Assembly (NCBI RefSeq): GCF_029504695.1
Contig: NZ_JAQFIN010000008.1
Location: 1-64,000 of the forward strand
Direction of reading: 5' to 3'
Source: Parabacteroides sp. PF5-6
GTDB lineage: Bacteria; Bacteroidota; Bacteroidia; Bacteroidales; Tannerellaceae
Length of the DNA stretch: 64,000 nucleotides
The notes beneath the pieces are model-generated. The model searched no databases. It worked only from the letters and a program-made list of their open reading frames with translations, and was not told the origin of the DNA. A program made the position numbers and the translations under genes. Shown in pieces: positions 45,607 to 56,400 of the stretch. The first letter of the stretch is position 1. Every line of letters starts with the position of its first letter.

Positions 45607-46584
45607 ATGAACACAATAGGCATGGGCAACGCGTTGGTGGATGTATTGCTGCAACTCGAATCCGACCGGGTGCTACCGGAGATCGGCATTCAGAAAGGAG
45701 CCATGGATATGATCAGCGAAGAGCAGATGATCCGGATCCGCAAAAATCAGGAAGGATTGAAAAGAAGCCAGACACCGGGCGGCTCGGTCTGCAACACGAT
45801 GCGGGCGATGTCGCGCCTGGGCGCAAGAACCGGCTTTATCGGCAAGATCGGCTCCGACGAAGTAGGCGCCTACTATGAAGAGGAAGTAAAAAAAGCCGGG
45901 GTAAACCCGCACTTTATCCGGACTGAAGGCGTTTCGGGCAGTTGCACCGTCTTGATCTCGCCCGATGGCGAGCGGACGATGGGCACTTTCCTGGGCCCGG
46001 CCGCCACGATGGTGCCCGACGAAATCCGGGTGGAGGCATTAGAGAATTATCACTGCATTTATATAGAAGGTTACTTGCTGGTCAACGAGCCCCTGATGCG
46101 CGCCACGATGCAAAAAGCGAAGCAGGCGGGCTTGAAGATCGCCCTCGACCTCTCGAATTTCAACATCGTCAATGCCTTCAAAGGGCTACTGGACGATATC
46201 ATCCCCAACTACGTCGATATCCTGTTCTCGAACGAGAGCGAAGCGGAGGCCTTTACCGGGCAGCAGGCACAAGAGGCCGTACGCACCCTGGCCTCGATGG
46301 TCGATATCGCCATGGTCACCCTGGGCAAGAACGGCGCGTTGATCGCCCGTGGCGACACGGTCGTTCACGTCGATGCCGAAGGCGGCAAGCCGGTCGACAC
46401 CACCGGCGCCGGCGATCACTTCGCCGCCGGATTCCTCTACGGACAAACACGCAACGCCAGCCTCGAACAATCCGGGCGCATCGGCTCTTTATTGGCCGGT
46501 TACGTGATCGACGCCATCGGACCGGTCATCCCCGACAGGCATTGGGAACAAATAAAGTTAAAAGTAAATGACATATTGGGGTAA
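45607..46584 (+). CDS. PfkB-family carbohydrate/nucleoside kinase
   Basis: Ribokinase-superfamily kinase of 325 residues. The N-terminal signature GMGNALVDVLLQL and PGGSVCNTMRAMSRLGA bind the sugar or nucleoside. The C-terminal motif DTTGAGDHFAAGFLYG (residues 264-279) holds the anion hole and catalytic base Asp270. Sequence pattern (YIEGYLL, SNESEAEAFTG) is close to adenosine-kinase-like members widespread in Bacteroidota, but the substrate cannot be fixed. It lies 60 nt upstream of an S41 protease on the same strand. Confidence 0.9.
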   Translation: MNTIGMGNALVDVLLQLESDRVLPEIGIQKGAMDMISEEQMIRIRKNQEGLKRSQTPGGSVCNTMRAMSRLGARTGFIGKIGSDEVGAYYEEEVKKAGVNPHFIRTEGVSGSCTVLISPDGERTMGTFLGPAATMVPDEIRVEALENYHCIYIEGYLLVNEPLMRATMQKAKQAGLKIALDLSNFNIVNAFKGLLDDIIPNYVDILFSNESEAEAFTGQQAQEAVRTLASMVDIAMVTLGKNGALIARGDTVVHVDAEGGKPVDTTGAGDHFAAGFLYGQTRNASLEQSGRIGSLLAGYVIDAIGPVIPDRHWEQIKLKVNDILG

Positions 46585-46644
46585 ACCTGACATTTTCCTT
46601 ACTTTTACCCCTCTTTTAATGAAAATCAGATCAATAGGTAGACA

Positions 46645-48321
46645 ATGCAAAAAAGAATAATCACGGGACTGCTGGTCCTTTCACTACTGATAAGTCATAC
46701 AATCAACGGACAGACACAGACGGATAATCGTTTTGAGATAAGTAAGAACCTGGATGTTTTTAATGCGTTAGTGAAAGAAGTCGAAATGTTCTATGTCGAC
46801 TCCCTGGACGTGAACAAAACCGTGCGTCGCGGCATCAACGCCATGCTCTCCGGCCTCGATCCCTATACCGAATACATTCCGGAAGATGAAATGGAAGAAT
46901 TGAAGCTGATCACCACCGGTGAATACGGGGGTATGGGCGCTTTGATCCGGCAACGCGGACCCGAAGGCGGCGTGATCGTGGCCGAACCTTACGAAGGCAA
47001 ACCGGCAGCACTGGCCGGACTGAAAGCCGGTGATATCTTCCTGACGATCGATGGCGAAGACGTGTCGAAAGCCACTTCCGACCGGGTCAGCTCTTTGCTC
47101 AAAGGCATTCCGAACACGAAGATGAAAGTCACCATCCAACGGCCGGGTGAAAAGAAACCACGTACGTTCGAGATCGTGCGCCGTCAGATCGTGATGGATC
47201 AGATCTCCTACTACGGTGTGCGTGCGGATAAGACCGGTTATATCCACCTGACCGGTTATACCGATAAGAGCGGCGCCGAGGTGAAAGCAGCCTTCGAAGA
47301 CCTGAAAAACAACCATCAGATTGAATCCCTTATCCTCGACCTGCGCGGCAATCCCGGCGGAGTGATGGAGACAGCCATTCAGATTGTCGGTATGTTCGTG
47401 CCCAAAGGCGAAGAGATCCTCTCGACCAAAGGCAAGCAACGGCAGTGGGACCGTACCTACCGCACATCGACCGAACCGCTCGACACGGTTATGCCTATCG
47501 CCGTATTGATTAACGGCGGATCAGCCTCTTCGGCCGAGATCACCGCCGGTGCGTTGCAGGATCTCGACCGCGCCGTATTGGTGGGACAACGTTCGTACGG
47601 CAAAGGGCTGGTGCAATCCACCCGCGACCTGCCTTACGACGGTAAACTCAAGGTGACCATCAGCAAATATTACATCCCCAGCGGCCGATGTATCCAACAG
47701 CTCGACTATACCCACCGCCGGGCCGACGGCACGGTGGCCGCCATCCCCGATAGCCTGACGAATGTGTTTCACACCGCCAATGGCCGTCCGGTACGCGACG
47801 GTGGAGGCGTGCGTCCCGACTTCGAAGTGGAAGAAAAAGACCTGCCCACCATGCTCTATTACCTGATGAACGACAATATCCTTTTCGATTTTGTCACCGA
47901 CTGGACCATCCAGCACCCCACCATCCCCCCGGTCGAGGCGTTTGAAGTGAGCGATGAAGATTTTGAAGCCCTCAAAGCGTATGCCAAAGAGAAAAACTTC
48001 ACTTACGACCGCCAGAGCACCCGGGTGTTAAGCCAATTGAAAGAGATCGCCGAGTTTGAAGGCTACCTCAAAGAAGACTCCACCATCTTCAATGCCCTCG
48101 AAACCAAATTGACGCCCGACCTGGAAAGAGACTTCGACCGTTTCCGCCCGGAAGTCAAGAAACTCCTGGCCGGCGAGATCGTCAAACGCTACTACTACCA
48201 ACGTGGCCAGATGATCGAGAACCTCAAAGACGACGAAACGCTGCAAAAAGCCATCGAAGTACTCGCCGATCCCAAGCTCTACCACCAGACATTAAACAAA
48301 CCGGAAGAAGAAGCTTTATAA
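46645..48321 (+). CDS. S41-family C-terminal processing protease
   Basis: Periplasmic serine protease of 558 residues with a signal peptide (1-22, ending INGQ). After an N-terminal helical region comes a PDZ domain (about 90-175; GMGALIRQRGPEGG, KPAALAGLKAGDIFL-IDG) and the S41 core with LDLRGNPGG. The catalytic dyad is Ser295 in GGSASSAEITAGAL and Lys320 in QRSYGKGLVQ. The C-terminal 150 residues are a helical extension. Such Ctp/Prc enzymes trim or degrade envelope proteins. The transcript ends next to a 22-bp palindromic array and no other terminator is visible. Confidence 0.94.
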   Translation: MQKRIITGLLVLSLLISHTINGQTQTDNRFEISKNLDVFNALVKEVEMFYVDSLDVNKTVRRGINAMLSGLDPYTEYIPEDEMEELKLITTGEYGGMGALIRQRGPEGGVIVAEPYEGKPAALAGLKAGDIFLTIDGEDVSKATSDRVSSLLKGIPNTKMKVTIQRPGEKKPRTFEIVRRQIVMDQISYYGVRADKTGYIHLTGYTDKSGAEVKAAFEDLKNNHQIESLILDLRGNPGGVMETAIQIVGMFVPKGEEILSTKGKQRQWDRTYRTSTEPLDTVMPIAVLINGGSASSAEITAGALQDLDRAVLVGQRSYGKGLVQSTRDLPYDGKLKVTISKYYIPSGRCIQQLDYTHRRADGTVAAIPDSLTNVFHTANGRPVRDGGGVRPDFEVEEKDLPTMLYYLMNDNILFDFVTDWTIQHPTIPPVEAFEVSDEDFEALKAYAKEKNFTYDRQSTRVLSQLKEIAEFEGYLKEDSTIFNALETKLTPDLERDFDRFRPEVKKLLAGEIVKRYYYQRGQMIENLKDDETLQKAIEVLADPKLYHQTLNKPEEEAL

Positions 48322-48359
48322 TCCGCGTCCGTTTTCGGTCAGAAACCGGTACCTTTTTG

Positions 48360-48447
48360 TTGTTTGACAGCTGTCGAACAACTGTTTCACAGCTATCGAA
48401 CAGCTGTTCGACAGCTATCAAACACGTGTTTGATAGCCGCCAAACAA
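48360..48447. repeat. 22-bp palindromic tandem array, TTGACAGCTGTC type
   Basis: Exactly four consecutive 22-bp units. Each is itself an imperfect palindrome of the form nTGTTTGACAGCTGTCGAAC followed by An. Starts are at 48360, 48382, 48404 and 48426. It begins 38 nt after the S41 stop and is 120 nt upstream of the next gene. Confidence 0.88.
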
Positions 48448-48541
48448 AGAAAAAGGATCGCCGAAAAGAAAAAACGTCCAATTCTTAGACAGTTGGCCGA
48501 CTTCGTTATCCGCCAACGACCGGACAAGAAGAATATTTTCG

Positions 48542-48549
48542 TATGTTTG
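48542..48549 (+). promoter_or_regulatory. -7 element of the NtrC-like two-component operon
   Basis: TATGTTTG matches TAnnTTTG, 22 nt before the response-regulator start. No clear -33. Confidence 0.42.
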
Positions 48550-48570
48550 TTTTTAGAAATCGAGACGGAT

Positions 48571-49407
48571 ATGCGAAACGGAAAGATTATTATAGTAGAT
48601 GATAATGAGGCGGTGTGGAAAGCGTTGCGGATTATTCTTTCGCGCGAGTTCCAGACGGTGGTCGGCATATCCGATCCGACACTATTGCCGGCACTGTTGC
48701 GCGAAGAGGATGTGGATGTGGTTCTGTTGGATATGAATTTCGGGACGGGCAAGCAGACCGGAGGGGAAGGGCTGTTCTGGCTCGACCGGATCCTGGAGCG
48801 TAAGCACCCGCCGGCGGTTGTATTGATCACCGCCTTCGGCGATATCAACCTGGCGGTGGCCTCGCTCAAAAAGGGCGCTTCGGATTTTATCGTCAAACCC
48901 TGGGACAACGAGAATCTGATCCAGGCAGTTGTTTCCGCCTGGCGGAAAAGGCGCCTGAAAAGGCCGGAAAACACCGGTGAATCCGTCAAAAATGAGCGGA
49001 GTGAAGTTTCGGTGAACTCCTCCGACCAGTTGATCAATCCACTCATCGATTTCCTCTTGCACAAACATGCCACCCATTACGGTAAACCCCTGCCCCGGCT
49101 AACACCCGAAGCGCGGAAGAAGTTGAACACACTCGTGTGGCAAGGCAATATGCAAATGCTCGAGCAGAGTATCGAGCGGGCACTGCTGTTGAAAGAAGAC
49201 ACCACCTTAACGGCCGACGATTTCTATACGGAAACTCCGCCCGACACGATGGAACCGACACTGACCCTGGAAGAGATGGAAAAGCAATTTATCCGGGAGG
49301 TTCTTCAAGAGAAGAACGGCAACCTCACACTCACCGCGCAACAGTTGGATATCAGTAGGCAAACCCTCTACAACAAAATGCGCAAGTACGAACTCTCACA
49401 GGAATAA
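48571..49407 (+). CDS. NtrC-like response regulator lacking the AAA+ core
   Basis: Response regulator of 278 residues. The frame is open further upstream through the 22-bp array, but ATG 48571 (MRNGKIIIVDDNEAVWKAL) is the natural receiver start. The receiver (1-125) has Asp10/Asp11, phospho-Asp54 in LLDMNFGTGK and Lys109 in VKPWDN. Residues about 160-210 match only the last part of the NtrC AAA+ module (LTPEARKKLNTLVWQGNMQMLEQSIERALLL). The Walker A, GAFTGA and Walker B parts are absent. A Fis-type HTH follows (LTLTAQQLDISRQTLYNKMRKY). It therefore cannot act as an ATP-driven sigma-54 activator and probably binds DNA as a simple repressor or activator. The kinase follows 3 nt later. Confidence 0.9.
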   Translation: MRNGKIIIVDDNEAVWKALRIILSREFQTVVGISDPTLLPALLREEDVDVVLLDMNFGTGKQTGGEGLFWLDRILERKHPPAVVLITAFGDINLAVASLKKGASDFIVKPWDNENLIQAVVSAWRKRRLKRPENTGESVKNERSEVSVNSSDQLINPLIDFLLHKHATHYGKPLPRLTPEARKKLNTLVWQGNMQMLEQSIERALLLKEDTTLTADDFYTETPPDTMEPTLTLEEMEKQFIREVLQEKNGNLTLTAQQLDISRQTLYNKMRKYELSQE

Positions 49408-49410
49408 GCC

Positions 49411-50388
49411 ATGTATAGTCGTCGCCTCTACCTGAAAATCATTGCGGGCATCACTGCCATCGTATGCTTTTCTCTCTTGGGGGCAGGGCTGTTGATCAGT
49501 AAGACCTCTTACTTCCTGGCTTTTGCCTGCCTGATGGTTATCCTATGGATAAGCCTGTATATGATCCGATTGATAAACCGGACGAACCGGCAGCTCTCCC
49601 TCTTCTTCGACTCCCTGCGCAACAAAGACGCCAGCCAGCATTTCCCGCATCAGGCTGATGATCCTTTTTTGCAAAATATGTATGCGGAGATGAATAAGGT
49701 GATCCACCTGTTGGGCGAAAGCCGCAGTGAGATCGAAGAAAAACGGTTGTACTACGAGAGTATCCTGCGGGTATTGACCCATGAGATACGCAATTCGCTC
49801 ACGCCTATCTCTTCTTTATCGGCGGATCTATTGGCGCATACCGAAAGTTACAGCCCGGAACAACTGACGGAAGGGCTGGAAGTGATCAACAACCAGGCGC
49901 GCAACCTGAGTAGCTTTCTGGATTCGTACCACCGGTTGACCCACCTGCCCGATCCGGAGAGAAAAGCAATCGCGGTATCCGCTTTGTTTATCAAGCTGGA
50001 ACGCCTATTGGCCGCCGAGCCGGGAAGCCAACGCATTGCCTACCGGGCAGAGGAAGACCTGGTCGTCCAGGCCGATCCCAACCTGATTACCCTGGCACTG
50101 ATCAACCTGATCCGCAACGCCCTGCAAGCCGTCGCCGGGCAAAGCGACGCCCGGATCGGCGTGGAAGCGCTGATATACGAAGGAAGAACAAGGATCACCA
50201 TCACCGACAACGGGCCCGGCATCCCTGCCGACAAACTATCCGATATCTTTATCCCTTTCTATTCCACCAAAGACGGCGGAAGCGGTATCGGTATCCCCCT
50301 CTCCCAACGCATCATGCAGATGCACGGCGGCGAACTTACGGTCATCTCCGATCCCCGGAAAAAGACCGTGTGCACGCTCTGGTTCTAA
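49411..50388 (+). CDS. Sensor histidine kinase paired with the NtrC-like regulator
   Basis: Membrane histidine kinase of 325 residues. Two hydrophobic segments near residues 8-30 and 33-55 have almost no periplasmic loop, so sensing is probably intramembrane or cytoplasmic. A HAMP-like linker is followed by HisKA with His124 in LTHEIRNSLTPISS and a HATPase domain with NLIRNALQAV, DNGPGIP and GGSGIGIPLSQRIM. It has the NtrB-like short layout that goes with NtrC-type partners. Confidence 0.93.
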   Translation: MYSRRLYLKIIAGITAIVCFSLLGAGLLISKTSYFLAFACLMVILWISLYMIRLINRTNRQLSLFFDSLRNKDASQHFPHQADDPFLQNMYAEMNKVIHLLGESRSEIEEKRLYYESILRVLTHEIRNSLTPISSLSADLLAHTESYSPEQLTEGLEVINNQARNLSSFLDSYHRLTHLPDPERKAIAVSALFIKLERLLAAEPGSQRIAYRAEEDLVVQADPNLITLALINLIRNALQAVAGQSDARIGVEALIYEGRTRITITDNGPGIPADKLSDIFIPFYSTKDGGSGIGIPLSQRIMQMHGGELTVISDPRKKTVCTLWF

Positions 50389-50391
50389 CCT

Positions 50392-50428
50392 AAAAAAACG
50401 CGAGTCCGGCAGACCAGCCGCCGAACTC
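50392..50428 (-). terminator. Terminator of the giant secreted-protein gene
   Basis: The minus strand reads GAGTTCGGC, a 9-nt loop and GCCGGACTC (one G-T pair), then GCG and a run of seven T. It lies about 35 nt past the giant gene's stop, in the gap between convergent genes. Confidence 0.75.
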
Positions 50429-50461
50429 ACGCATTCATATAGGGGGAAGGGTTATCAGGAA

Positions 50462-53400
50462 TTAGATATATACTTTGTACGACTTATCCTTTATAACAAT
50501 CAGGTAGACACCGCTATCCATCGGGATACGACTGACACCCGTCGGCAGGTCCTGTTTGACCAGCAGTTTCCCTTGCACATTGTAGATCACGATATTCTCC
50601 GGACTGTCGCTCACCAGCGTATTCTCGATCACCAGATAGCCGGGTTCCGTGTACATCTTCAGGCCGTCGATCAATACGATATTGCTCACCGTTCCTTTGT
50701 TGACTCCGGTGATCGTAAGGGTCACATCGCCGGTGATCGGACTGATCGTGAACTGCATACTTCCATCCGCCAACACCTTATCCGGTGCCTTCTCTACGCC
50801 GTTGACATAGAACACCATATTCTGAAGATTATAGCCTTCCAGCGCAGTGACAGTCACCGTCAGCGAACCGTTCTCCTGCACCACCGCATCCTTCGACGGA
50901 TCGATCTTCACCCCTTCCACTTCGGGAATGCTCACCGTATAATAGGTCGCGTCCGGATCCGACTTCGTATCGACAAAGAGAGGAATAATGGCGCTGTTGT
51001 CCAGGGTATTCAGATCTCTCACCTCCGCGGTCTTCACGATGGCGTAGAGCGAGAGCGATTCTTTGGGTTGGTCAAACGTCAGGGGAATAACTACGCTTAG
51101 ATTTTCATTGTCAGCATATAACTCCTCAGCGGAAAGCACTTGTACACTTGTCCCCGAATAAAGCTCTTCGCCCCGGATATCGGTATACAAGCCGAGGGTT
51201 ATCTCTTCATCACCCGTCAGTGGGAACGGAGTATTATTGGCCACTTCCAATAGTACGGTTGTTTTATCTGCCAGCGTATTCGTACTCAGCCGTTTCACTC
51301 CCAGATCGATTGTACTCAGGTCAAAGCTTCCCGTACAGGATTCTCCCTCTAAACCACTATCTGTTCCATCGTCAAACACCGGAATAATCGCATAATCGAC
51401 TGTTCCTAAAGAAGCCGGAATCGTATAGCCGACCTGAAGATCACTGGAATAGCGGGGCATAGCCATCGCTTCCACTACCTGTTCATCAGCTTCGCCAATC
51501 TTCACCTTTACGGCCTTAACCGGCAGGTATCCGTCGTTACCGATACTAAAGCCAACCTTCACTGCTGCTTCGGGAAGGATATTCGAGTATGGGAAATGCT
51601 CTGCCAGCAGGGTTACACTATTGGCATAGTCAATTTCAGCTTCCACAATCGAAGCACCCAGATTATCATTACCCAGGCAGGCAACCGCTTTGAGGGTATT
51701 ATCCTCTACGTATCCGTCGTACGAATGTACCCGTACATCTTTGGGGATATCGAACACCTTAGTCGGTTGAGAGGTGTAGAATTGCTCATTATTTGTTCCC
51801 AACTTCGCGGCAAAGATAGCCGATTCGATCTGATCTGTTTGCTGGTTGATTTTTGATTCATTCCAAAGCACAGAGACATCCGAGAGCTTAGTTGCGTTTT
51901 CAGCCACAATCAACTGATAGTTCTGCGGGATCTTATTTGATAATCCGCCAAATCCGGAGATTCCGGCAGGCTTTCCATCTTTGCCGATCAGGGCGAAGTA
52001 GATATCTTCTTCCGCCGTCTCCGCACTTTTGGCCGTGAGGTAAGAAAGGATAAAGTTCTCGCCTAATGTTTTGATATTCGGACCATGTCCTTTTTTACCG
52101 GTATCGACAACTGTAACCTCTCCTTCCGGTGTTACGGAAATCAACTGAATGTATGCTTCTTCATTTTCAATCTTTTCAATGGCGATCAGGGCTATTCCAT
52201 TCGCTGCCATCGCAATCGAGTAAGCTCCTACCTTATTCAATTCATTGATCGGCAACAATTCGTATTTCTTCCATTCCGTACCGTCATAGCGCGACATCAC
52301 CAGATGCCCGTTTAGGGAGATCTCCATCTCGTCATCGACATCCAACGAACCTCTCGACCAGACCACACCGGCATGCGTCCCATTTATCGCCGCCTTAGGT
52401 TTCATATTCGCCATATCGTTTTCTGATAAATTGAATTTGTCTCCATTCAGCGATGCGATAATATCGATCTGCGAAGTATAGATCTGGATCAGTTCTCTAT
52501 CGGTCATGTCTTCCAGATCATTCGGGTCGAAGAGACCGCTCAACTCTTCGTAAGCGACCAGAGAGTTCGTCCCCTGAGAAGCCGCGGATAAGTTATAGGC
52601 CGGAGTATCCACGTCTTCATCGTCTTCATCGAATTCCTTGGCAGAATTATTAGAATACACCATAATCCGATCGTCGTTGTAGTCTTTCGGATCATTAATC
52701 GCAGTATAGACAAACGTTCCATCTGTACCGACATATTGCGGGTTTGCATTTGACTCGACATCCTCGACAAGAGAGGTAAGTCCCTGTATCTCGGCACGAG
52801 TAAACACGTCTCCTACACGAGAGAAAGACCTGGTGGCGGTTTTCAGCGGATTGTTCGCGTTGTCCGGGAAATAGAATTCTTTATTCCAGTTGGCTAACTC
52901 CTTTACCTTTCTATCCGTCCAGAAAAGGAAACGCTTCTGAGCCCACAGGATAATGTAAGCGCGTAGATTGGTTTTGAAGCCTACCTGAGATTTACCTGCG
53001 TTATACGGTTTAAAGATGATTTGTTGTACGTGGGATCCTCCACCCCCGCCTTGCACACCGGCAGAAGCCTCCGCAATTAATAAATTCACACCGAAACCCA
53101 ACTTCGCGTAGAGATCCAACTCCAGCTTATTGGTCAATACCAGATTGACCTTGATAGGATTCGCAGCATCCTGCATTTCCTGCGCAGAGGGTTTGGCCAA
53201 CTTCAGTTCGGCTGACAATTCGCCGTCAACGCCAACTCCAAACACTACAATGAGAGAGAATGTGGAGTGGAAGCTGGCCGACATTTCCGCCTTAACTCCG
53301 ATATCTACAAAATCAAGTTGCAACGAGGCTTCTGAGTTATTCGGGTTATACACGGCTTTTCCTGCCAGGAATCCTTTGAATCCAAGAAAAGCACCGGCGG

Positions 53401-56400
53401 AGAAGTAGCTGTTTGTCCCCTCGTAGCTCTTTCCTTCACTGAGCTGGCTGCTGATTTCATTAAACAAAGCTTCAAAGTCGGCTGCCAATGCGATTTGATC
53501 AGCAACCTTACCTCCGGGAATAAAATTGTGACTGTAAATACCTCTGACGATGAATTCATCGCCTTCTTTAACGATTTGTAAAGTAACGGGTAGTGTAGAA
53601 GGCATAGTCATATCAAAATTATCGAACGATTCCTTGAAGTCCTCACCGGCATCGACATCGCTCAGGTCATCGATCGATCCGCCTTCGTCCAAAGGCAAGG
53701 CCAGCTGTTTGGCTAAAGCGTTAGGATCGAAAGTCGTGTTCTTCAGGATGGGAAGGATAGTTTTACTATTAAAATTCGAATTATTCCAAACGGCAAGCTG
53801 AGCTTGACCTTGGCGATTGATATAATTATCTATATTGAAGGTTAATTCCGCATAATCATATTTAAAATTTTCGCTTTCAATTATTCGGCTAATCGCTACG
53901 GACTTTTGGTTATTGAGCAAATTTTTAGTATTGGACAATCTATAGCTGGTAAGATTAGTCGTTCCTCCTTTTGTTAATGGGAGCCAGGCTGTCAAGAAGG
54001 TATTCTTCGCTTCGTCGGTATAGCTAACCACATCATCCAGCGAGTAGTTTTGCAGGGATTTCTTTTCATTGTTTTCAGTCAGTATCGCATTGGCATGCTT
54101 GTCTAAGCGTTCTGTTCCTTTCAATATCACATTCGCTCGATAGCCATCCGACCGTTTGACAACCAACAACTGAGGCTGATAACCGTCTACCAGGATTTCC
54201 ACATACTGCGTAAAAGTGCTGTTGTATGGTATGGATTTATGTAAGTCCAAGAAAAACGAGTATTTATTATCTTTGGAGGAATCAACCGTTCCGGGTTCCC
54301 CAACAACCTCGCCATTTTTATCGAGAGTCATATAATGGATCGTTGCCGGAGAGGTTATCACTTTTCCCGAAGCATCATACAACCGGATAACATAGTCGGG
54401 ACGTCTCACTAGCGTTTTGGAATTACTGATCATCTTATCGAATGAGCCGGTCGATTTGAAAACGCTTCCGTGCCCAAGTGGCTTGACATCCGTGATGGTG
54501 GCGTAAACTAAATCATCTCCCGTGATTACTCCCCAAAGAGCAATGGATCCTTGCACGCCATCCGGCTCATAGAGGCAGAGATAACCGTTTCCACAAGTCA
54601 CCTCACGGCTTTTCGTCTCTCCTTTGCCGTTTGTATATTCCACGTATACGAAGTTGTTGGAGTTGTATCCGGTAAGGTAATAACCATAAAGCTTGTTCTC
54701 AATATCAGCAAAATTATATTTATAACTCTTGGAATCTTTGCCTTCCCAGCTGAGTGTCAACGTTTGCTCGCCTCCCTTTAACGGATAATCCACACGGAAA
54801 GTACTGACATGATTCACCCCATAAGAGTAAGGCGTGTCACTGCCGTCGTCCAAAGTCAACGTGGCCATTCCCCAAGATTTCGGATAAGAGAAATGGAACA
54901 TCTTGGAGGGCCAGTTTTTCGCGAGATAGTCATAAAGAGCATCGCTATCATAGTTATCCTCCAGATAAGTGCTCAATTGACTGGCATCAATCCCGCCAGC
55001 TACGTCATCCCAATTGTTTTTAAATTCGTTTGAGTTGAAGGATTTAAAGGATTCAAGCAACTGCTCGGTCTTTTTACTCTTTATCTGCGTGGTATGGGAA
55101 TACAGGATATAACCCTTCGGATTAGTCACTTTGATTTGAATCTCCGTATAATCGTATTCGGTCGAAGGCTCATTAGGGGAATACTCTACAGTGAACATTC
55201 CGATTCGGGACAAGCCATCGGCTTCAGGCTCTGTCGTTGCTTCAGATCCATTGATCTTTCCTTCACCGATTTCCGATGACGACCAAGAGGTTACAACTCC
55301 AAATTCATTTACGTTACTTGCTGTATAGCCAGTTACAATATATTCAAATTCGAAATCGCCTTTCGAATCCAACCAGCCGACCTCATAAGTAACGCTGTTT
55401 TTGCCTTCACCATAAAACTCCTGCAAATTTTCTTCAGCGATTCGGATCCTTGGCTTAACCGGGTATAAGACATAAACCGGATATACAGCAGAACGTGTTC
55501 TATTTGGCATTATTTTTTGATTATTCTCCAACTCAACCTCAAAAGACACCTTATACACCGGTTTGTAATTGCCGTTTTCATCCTTAGAAGAATATTTTTT
55601 GAGTAAATCGCCATCATACGGAAAGTCATATTGGAAAACTCTGCCCGAAAAGCCTTCATCGTCTGCCCCTATGGTCACTTTCTTTTTCTCATTATCATCT
55701 TCATCATAAATAATTATTTCTGCTTTAGTAGGGCTCCAGCCCGCAACCTGGAAGTTATGATAAAAGTCGATCACTGTCTTCTCTTCGTACGGATGATTCT
55801 TGGGTGAAACACTAATCTTGGGCGCAACCCCTCCGACAACAACACGAAACTCCCGGATCAAGACCTCATCGTTGGGGTCTAATTTCAATTCGGCGCGCCG
55901 GGCCACTTCGTTACTGGTAAATCGGATAGTCGTTACTCCAGTCGCTTTGTTGTTCGGTTGCAGTAATCCTGTATTTTCATCAATCGTCGCCACTTCCGTA
56001 TTCGAGCTTGTCCATTTCCCTCCACACATGGCTCCTTCGGGAGAGACAACGGCTCTTAACTGGTAGGTAGGGTAATCCGAATAGTCGTTCGCTTTGAAAA
56101 TCAGATTATTTTCCGGCAATCCTCTCACTTCGATCGATTCTATCGGGTGTTCAAAATCCACTGTTCCCCGGGCATGGGTAAAAGAGGTATAAGCACCGTA
56201 AGGATAGACATAGTCGCCATAATACAGGCCTTCCACCCGTTTGAGTGTCCATACTTTAATCTCCGCGAAGACAGTCGAATCGGCCTCACTGGTATTCACC
56301 GGCACATCGAAGAGAAGCGTTGCTTCTTTGGTGTCCGGATTCCAGCCTTCTTCTTTAAAGGTATATTCCATCCCAAACAGGGTTATGCTGATATTATCTA

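Noticed and set aside
48364-48570. N-terminal extension of the NtrC-like regulator through the 22-bp array
   Set aside because: The receiver domain begins at ATG 48571, preceded by a -7 element; the extension is repeat translation.
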